A DNA stretch of 64,000 bases from Tetracentron sinense (lineage: Eukaryota; Streptophyta; Magnoliopsida; Trochodendrales; Trochodendraceae): positions 30,103,760-30,167,759 of the forward strand of contig CM026557.1 of the NCBI GenBank assembly GCA_015143295.1. Reading direction: 5' to 3'. The notes under the pieces are model-generated. The model had not been told where the DNA came from. It ran no database searches and saw only the letters and a list, made by a program, of their open reading frames with translations. Shown in pieces: positions 57,613 to 64,000 of the stretch. The translations under genes and the position numbers were made by a program. The number at the start of each line of letters is the position of its first letter. Position 1 is the stretch's first letter.

Positions 57613-60297
57613 TGTAACGCCCCAAAATACCCCATAGGAGTTTAGGGATACTTTAGGCATGACTAAACGTACCTGCCAAACCATCCTGTTATGAACAAGA
57701 TAATTACAGTACTAAACAATGATAATCAGAGCGCGGAAGCTAAACATAAATGCGGAAGCGTAAACTAACTTTTTCTTTTCTTCTAAGGTTTCCAAAAGAG
57801 TATTCCAAGTTAACATATATATATGCAAAGCATGTCTAAGTCTAAGGTGGACAGGCCCACCTATCAAAATGTCAAACCACATATAACCCTTTCGTACTCT
57901 CCCCTCAACAATAGTCGAGGTACGGCCACACGTCGAGGTCTCGGTCTGCCTGAGACTGCAGTGAGATAGACGGCTCTCTCTCCTCTATATACTCTTCCTC
58001 GACCCAAGCCTCCGGGTCGAGGGCTCCCTCAGTACCTGCCGACATGAAAGTACGGCTGAGCATGGAATACTCAGCGAGTACAAGCTGCTAGCTAACCAAA
58101 ACAATAATATGCACCACAACAGGAATACAGTACAAGGCAGTAATAGCATCGCAAGAGAAATAGTAGGAGGCATGGTACAATACAATCATCATAATGTGCG
58201 TGCATGAATGCGAAAACTCCGATAAAACTCATGCTTGAAAACCCGTTTCCATGTCTCGGTATGCATTGTAAAAATCATGTATGCGTGCATGCATGAATGT
58301 CTTGTCATCATCTTGTAACCTTGCATCTTGTAACTTGTGAGCCAGAGGCTAGCACCCGAATCTCCCTAGGCTGCCAACCTCCTTGATATGTATGGTTTTC
58401 TTGTGAGCCAGAGGCTAGTACCCGAATGTCTCTGGGCTACCAACCTCCTTGACAATATGTGATTTTTATTACTTGTTTAGTTTTCTTGTGAGCCAGAGGC
58501 TAGTACCCGAATGTCCCTGGGCTACCAACCTCCTTGACATGCAATATTTTCTTGTTGGTTATTATATGCATATGCTCTTGAAATCTCGGTTCATGCTATC
58601 ATGCATGCTCGTGTACGTGTCCATCATGACAATCATGGAATAAGGCTAATAAGAGAGGTATGATATCACCATTCAATTCACAATATATGCATATGAGAAT
58701 TTGAGTAATCAACATGGTATTTAAATCCATTCATCATTCATGAGAATACATGTATAAGGCCTATTTCCCTTTTTCTTCCTTCAAATCAATTTTTCATAGT
58801 TTAGGCATTTTGTCAAACACATCACATGCAAAGTTCCTCCATAGTTCATCTTCTTATTTTTAGTGCATATTTTCCATCCAATAATCAAAGTGAGTTCATT
58901 ATTGGTAAAATGCCCATCCTCCATTTTTCCATTACACAAACCATACATACCACACATCATACATTCGGCATCCCATCGCCTCAATCAATCTCCCATCCAC
59001 ACATCCATATCCTTTTTCCTTTTCTTGTTTATAATTATTAGAATGATACATTTTACAAGGAAGGAAACCTACTAACATGAATCACATTTCACATAAAAAG
59101 CCTAGATTATCGCTAGGGAAAGTTAGTAGGGTGTACTAACCTTGAAGAAGAGAAGAAAACCCTTGAAAAACGTTGTGGAGAACGCTGCCCTAGCTTGGAA
59201 TGGGACTCCACACGTGCTTGAGGTTGGATTTGAGAGATCCAAGCTTTTGAGATGGTCATGGGTTCCAAAACCCCTTGATTCTCTCAAGTTGATGCCCTAG
59301 GGTGAAAACCCCTTCTCTCCTCTCTCACTCCCTCTCAAAATATGGCTAAGGGTGTTTATGAACACCCTTGGCTCGAGCCAACCCTTAAAAATAAGGGTGG
59401 AGTGGCCAAAAGACCAAAAAACCCCTAAAAAAATTTCTGAAAATCGCGTAGGATCGATAGATGACCGATCTACCGGTAGTGGACCGATCTCTCGGTCTAG
59501 ACTGGTGCTACAGAACGCACTTCAGTATTTTGGCCATAACCTTTGACTCGGTGCTCCGATTTTGACGATTCAACTTGCGTTAGATTTGTCTTTTGAAGAG
59601 GAACAACTTTTATGTTTTGAAAAAATTCTAATTCTTCTTTATTTATGGACAAAAATTTCCCTAAAGCTGACTGGTCTGCAATGGGTTGGGACAGCCCAAA
59701 TTTGCAGCCGACCCGATTTTGGAAATCCCACTTTTGACTCAACCCCGACTCAAAATCAGGGAAAGTGATCAACATGAACCTTGAAGAGGGTTCTAATACC
59801 TTTCCAAAAATTCTATAATCACTCAATTCTGAGCAAAGATGACTAAAATAGAGCCCTTTAAAGTTGAGGTAAATGCCGAAACATACCTTTTCGACACCTA
59901 GAATACCTCAAGTGTTTTCACACTCTTTTCCCCTTGTGTAAAACACCCTACTCACACCTCATAAATCATTCTCCATAAGTCTTTAACCCACCTCAATGAT
60001 CATTAAATTCACACCGACATGCATGAGAGGCTCCGGCCTCTCTATGCCTCGTGCACTAGCACTATTCACCAACAACCCATTGAAACACTTAGGGTATTTG
60101 TACCCTTGATTTCACTTACTTAGAGTATCTTTACACTCTCTTTTTATGACTCAAACCATGTACCTAAAACCCTCAATTGACTAATCATAATATCAAGAAC
60201 ACAATGGGAGGCCTTAGGCCTTCACACATACCATACAAGGGCACCTTTCACTGGCACTATTCATAATATAGTGAACTTGAATTTCCGGGGTTCTACA
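57613..60297 (-). mobile_element. S3: Tekay-type solo LTR (2685 bp)
   Basis: Flanked by AAAGA at 57608-57612 and 60298-60302. On the minus strand it runs TGTAGAACCCCGG to GGGGCGTTACA. It has three long-repeat units (about 58335-58545), a reduced palindrome region (about 59450-59510), the conserved hairpin (about 58050-58085) and an intact small frame (58045-57905). Confidence 0.92.
57905..58045 (-). CDS. LTR acidic small ORF (46 aa), S3
   Basis: ATG 58045-58043, TGA 57907-57905. It begins MSAGTEGALD, has WVEEEYIEERE and ends WPYLDYC, the same length as S2 and C. Since S3 is a solo LTR with independent decay, the open frame is informative: no stop or indel in 46 codons. Function unknown. Confidence 0.45.
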   Translation of the reverse strand: MSAGTEGALDPEAWVEEEYIEEREPSISLQSQADRDLDVWPYLDYC

Positions 60298-61518
60298 AAA
60301 GATTTGCGGATTTCAAGAGGATTTGGATTTGGAAGAAGGGGAGCTCAAGATCAAAGCTTGGATCACCCTTTTCAAGGAAGGATCTTCTTCCTCAAGTGTG
60401 TGTTGCTTCTCCCTCAAGTTTGGGATTTCTCCCTCATTGGAAGGTCGGTACCCTATACTACCCTTCTAGTTCATCTTTTCTTCTTTTTCTTCATTTTATG
60501 GTTTTTCCTAAATTCTAAGCATGATAATGAGATGGGATGAATGGTTGGAGATGGACGGTTGTGTATAGGCGACGGATGTCGTGTGTATGTTTTGTGATGA
60601 ATGAAATGGGAAGGGTATTTCACCAATAATAAATACACATGTATGCTATGAGCGTTAATCCATCTAGAAAAGCAAGATGTAGGCTTTAACCATAATGTAC
60701 ATACCAAATGTTTGATGAAATGCCACAATGAAGAAAAGGATAATTGTTTCTAAAAAATGCGTGTGTAGACTTCCTTACTACCTAGAATGGCATGTTGATA
60801 GATTTAAATGCTTATTAATTGATTTAATTATTGATAAAATGTAAGTGTATTATGTGTCATTGTTATTCTTAAATGTACACGAAACCACGAGCACGACATG
60901 TAGTCCATGAGTAGGGTTTTCCAAGCATGAAACACCACGTTTTGTTTTCAAGAAAATCAAGTACCAAAGTCTCGATTCACGACCACCATGAAAATGCCAA
61001 ACGTAAGGGTTGGCAAATAGAGGTAGGGCACATCTTAAGATATGTTTTGCCTCACTTTTGACAAGATCAAGAACACGTCAAGCAAGATTACATCTCATTG
61101 AAAAGAGGGGGTTCTACACCACACTCCCTCGCAAGTTTCATTGAAAAGAGGGGGTTCTAAACCACCCTCCCTCACAAGCGCATGAGCATGTTTAAATTCC
61201 AAGCAAGCAAACAAGAGCATTTTAATTTCATGACATGACACGTATGACAAGACAAGCATGACGAGCACGATAAGACAAGCAAGACAGAACATGACAAGAC
61301 AAGTTTTTCAAGCACGAAAAAGGTATCTCAAGTCAAGTCAAGCACACGATGATTTCAAGAGTTTTCCGACTTTGATGTGATGCAAGCATGAAATATAAAC
61401 TGTTTACTTTCCTGTTAATTATATAAACTGCTTCATGTTTTATTTTGTTATTATTATGCTATGACTGTTGGTTAGTATTTGGTACCTGCTGAATATTCCA
61501 TGTTTAGCCATACGTCTT

Positions 61519-61641
61519 ATGTCGGTAGGTGATAGTGGAGCGGCTGCTCCTTTTGACATTTGTGCTCCTGGCCCATGGGTGGAAGAGGAGTACTTCGAGG
61601 AGGTCCCTACGGAGGAGCCTCATGCAGAGGGCCATTATTAG
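61519..61641 (+). CDS. LTR acidic small ORF (40 aa), E 5' LTR
   Basis: ATG 61519 to TAG 61639-61641. It starts MSVGDSGAAA, has FDICAPGPWVEEEYFEE, and ends GHY; it is the short type, as in A. It is intact even though gag of the same element is heavily broken. Confidence 0.4.
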   Translation: MSVGDSGAAAPFDICAPGPWVEEEYFEEVPTEEPHAEGHY

Positions 61642-61941
61642 GTGGTAGGTTCTAAGTGAGTGTGGGTGAGAACGAGAGATCATGTGCTCATGTATTTTGG
61701 CAAGCATGTCCGCACCTTTCTTTTGTTTACACTTTTGTATAAAATCTTGGATCATGTATATACATAGAGGTTTTGGTTAGACTTCCACTGTGCCATGTTA
61801 GTTCTTCTTCTGCTATTTTGTCCTCTATTCTATATGCTCCGTATGTTTTGCAGGATGGTTTGTTAAGCATGTCATGTAGGTCATGATAAGTCGTCCAAGA
61901 TTCACTCTAACTCATAGGGTGGGTTTTGGTCGTGACAGAAG

Positions 61942-61953
61942 TGGTATCAGAGC
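61942..61953 (+). promoter_or_regulatory. Element E primer binding site (tRNA-iMet)
   Basis: TGGTATCAGAGC starts four bases after the LTR end at 61937. Confidence 0.93.
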
Positions 61954-62290
61954 TTAGGCTTTAGGTCTCGTAGGGTTACTTAGAATCTGGTACCACAACT
62001 TGACAAGTGCATATGTCAGGAAGCAAGTTAGGAAGGAAGTAAGTCGGAAGCGAGTCATGTTCCAAGTGTAAGACTAAACTTTAGTCTTAGTCTAAAATGT
62101 TTTTTTCAACTAAGTACGGGTCTTAGAAATGCTAGAACACTAAATCTATTATGTATACACCGATAGTTATGATGCGATGTATGTTAGTATTATGCAAATA
62201 ATACTACTTGAATTATCGTGGAATGGAATTGTAATAAATTGTGGTTCCAAGTTAGACTCATGTGGTGCTATTGTTCTCAGGACTTTAGTT

Positions 62291-63519
62291 ATGAGGTGGA
62301 GCACACGGGGTCACTGACCACAAACTAGAGCTTCCTCTTCTTCTCGGGATAAGGATGAGCAGCCGGACCTCTCTCAGGTCTTAGGCTCTATTGCTGAGAC
62401 ACTAGCCATACTAGCGGCTAGGCATGTTATTCCTTCATCGGCAGCACCTACTCCACCGCCTGCAGCATCAATACATCGAACAGCTGGGGTTGAGGCCTTT
62501 CGGAGAATGAGGCCTCCAGCATTCCATGGGAGTGTAGACCCTCTTGCTGCAGAGGCTTGGATCCTCCAGTTGGAGAAGATCTTTGCGGTCCTCTCGCCTA
62601 CGGAAGAAAAAGGGTGGCATGGGCTGTTTTCATGCTAAAGGGTAAGGCCCACCATTGGTGGTTGTCCGCCTTGAGGACTCGGGAATTAACCAGACAAGGT
62701 CAACCATGGACTTGGAGCGAGTTCACAGACACCTTCTACAAGAGTACTTTCTGGTTGGAGCTCGGGAAAAGAAAGAGAGGGAGTTCATCAACCTCAAGTA
62801 GGGTTCTATGTCTGTGGCCCAATATGAGGCCAAGTTACTTCACACCCCACATTATCGCTATGGAGGTGATGAAGGCGAGAAGATTCTAGCAAGGGTTCAG
62901 AGACGTGATCATGGAGAGAGTCTCGGCTTTCAGGGACACTACCTACCCCGAGGTAGTGGACAAGGCCTTATTGATCAAGACCAACTCTAAGGCCGTGTCT
63001 AAGAAGAGGGATTTGGCGAGAGGCCAATCCAGCAGTTCAGCACCTCCAGAGAGGCGGGTCCAGATTAGCCCTTATCAGTACACTTGGCACCATAGCAAAG
63101 GCCATCTTATGCCCCTCTAGCTCCATGGCAGTATGCGCCTCAGGTACCAGGACCTCAGGCTCTTCCGGCTCCACGGCCCGTTGCACCTTAGGCAGCGAGG
63201 TATGCTCCACCTTCGGCCCCTCCAACCTACACATATAAGGACTGCACGTCTTGCGGCCGAAGGCACCCGGCAGGAGATTACCGAAAGGCATCGGGTGGAT
63301 GTTTCCATTGTGGTCGCTAGGGCCACGTGATCAGGGATTGCCCGACATGGCATTTGCCAGGCCAATCACAAGGGACTAGGCCCCCAGTTCGTCTAGTAAG
63401 ATCATATCAAGCGTCTTCCCAGCCTGCACGGTCTGTACCTCTGCCATGCCAGGCGAACCAGGGACAATTATTCGCCTTGACAAAGGGAGATGCACTTGCA
63501 TCAGATGATGTAGTGCAAG
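62291..63519 (+). pseudogene. Element E gag
   Basis: ATG 62291 aligns with D. A TGA appears after a few codons, a frameshift follows near 62610 (before the HHWW region), a TAG stands near 62800, and a TAG sits in the knuckle near 63320. Gag domain, linker and CCHC knuckle are still recognisable against D. It ends at the intron donor GTACAC. Confidence 0.85.
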
Positions 63520-63660
63520 GTACACGTTTAGAGTTATTCATTTACCCATGATGATCTTATTATGCCTTATTCTTTGTGTACGTACATGGCATGTTATATA
63601 TCTATATATCTATACATATGATGTTGATGCATAGATTAACTTAGCTAGCTATAATTTCAG
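63520..63660 (+). other. Candidate gag-pol intron, element E
   Basis: GTACACG to ATTTCAG, 141 bp, in the same place and phase as A, C and D. Both splice sites remain although the exons around have decayed. Confidence 0.68.
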
Positions 63661-64000
63661 GAACCTTATTAGTCAATGAATGTTTGGCTCGAGTGTTGAT
63701 CAACACAGGATCCACTCACTCTTTTGTCTCACCCAGTTTTATAATGGGTTTTGCGTCAGAGTCTAGTCCATTGGAGAGAGAGTTAACCATTGTGACTCTA
63801 CTTGGTAAGTCAGTCGATACGGATAGAATACACAAGGATAGTGTGGTACAAGTGGGGCAGAATGAATTACCAGCCAACCTCATCATCCTGGATTTCCAAG
63901 ACTTGGACTTCGACGTCATCCTCAGGATGGATTGGTTGTCACCTCACCACAAACATGTGGCGTGCTTTGAGAAGGTCGTGAACTTCAAGCCGGAAGGAAT
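63661..64000 (+). pseudogene. Element E pol, protease start
   Basis: It begins in frame after the acceptor ([13 protein letters not shown]). The active-site Asp codon is changed to Asn (NTGSTHSF). The sequence is closer to C than to D (for example the VNFKPEG-like end), and the window ends inside the protease. Confidence 0.8.

Larger units (their letters stand above)
56930..61937 (+). repeat. Element E 5' LTR, interrupted by S3
   Basis: LTR sequence is 56930-57612 and 60303-61937. The conserved U3 block is at about 57130, and the palindrome array with GAC clamps is at 57233-57480. A TATA box (TATAAATA) is at 57535-57542. Two leader units GAGGG...CCCTC lie at about 61104-61180, the hairpin GCTGAA...TTTAGC at about 61488-61508, and the small frame at 61519-61641. 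Confidence 0.9.
56930..64000 (+). mobile_element. Element E: Tekay-type retrotransposon, decayed, runs off the right edge
   Basis: 5' LTR (56930-61937, with S3 inside), primer site, gag, intron and the start of protease are present. It is inserted in the LINE; TCTTG (56925-56929) should be the TSD. Gag has several stops and a frameshift, and the protease DTG reads NTG (near 63700), so this copy is dead. Confidence 0.9.

Overview
This window is plant nuclear heterochromatin: a stack of nested retrotransposons with no host gene, rRNA or tRNA gene that I can recognise. The organism is a flowering plant, species not determinable here. The evidence is chromodomain-type Ty3/gypsy elements of the Tekay/Del type primed by initiator tRNA-Met, an Athila/Tat-like element, a Ty1/copia-type solo LTR, an L1-type LINE, a DUF7745-like fragment and a TIR element with an 11-bp target duplication (TSD).

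Layout, with element letters used throughout. Element A (Tekay, +, decayed) spans 1-21044 with its 5' end outside the window. It is interrupted by K, a copia-type solo LTR (3004-4223), and by B (4380-17665, -), a gag-only element with very long LTRs. Each LTR of B carries its own Tekay solo LTR: S1 at 5461-8126 and S2 at 11669-14610. Element G (Athila/Tat-like gag-protease-RT, +) is split into 21045-21366 and 31318-34682 by C (21367-31312, -). C is a structurally complete and very young Tekay element with two 2411-bp LTRs. G is cut off by LTR fragment I (34683-35628, 45969 to about 46195), and I is split by D (35629-45968, +), a complete Tekay element with three amber codons. Next come H (about 46196-51545, -), a DUF7745-like remnant with a tRNA-Arg-like primer site and one LTR; a 115-bp tandem duplication; a TIR element (52110-52682); and a decayed LINE (about 52905-56900, -). 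The last element is E (56930 to the right edge, Tekay, +), whose 5' LTR carries solo LTR S3 (57613-60297, -). Seven junction pairs were checked by exact 5-bp TSDs (CTGTA, ACACA, GGTAC, GAAAT, TCCAG, GGCAT, AAAGA).

The most interesting signal is the shared architecture of the Tekay elements. (1) All four gag-pol junctions (A, C, D, E) have a 134-145 bp phase-1 GT-AG intron candidate. Unspliced RNA stops after Gag; removing it puts protease in frame with Gag. (2) The LTR leader carries tandem hairpin units whose arms change together, clearest in S1 at 6967-7397. (3) Upstream of the TATA box lies an exchangeable array of CpG-containing palindromes: GATCGATC types, or 26-bp ACGT-type repeats. The GATCGATC version also sits in copia-type LTR K. 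(4) Near the LTR 3' end, after a conserved hairpin, is a small acidic reading frame (39-46 aa, core PWVEEEY) whose changes lean synonymous. Together these suggest a retroelement lineage with layered promoter, leader-RNA and splicing control. C is the copy most likely to be able to use it.
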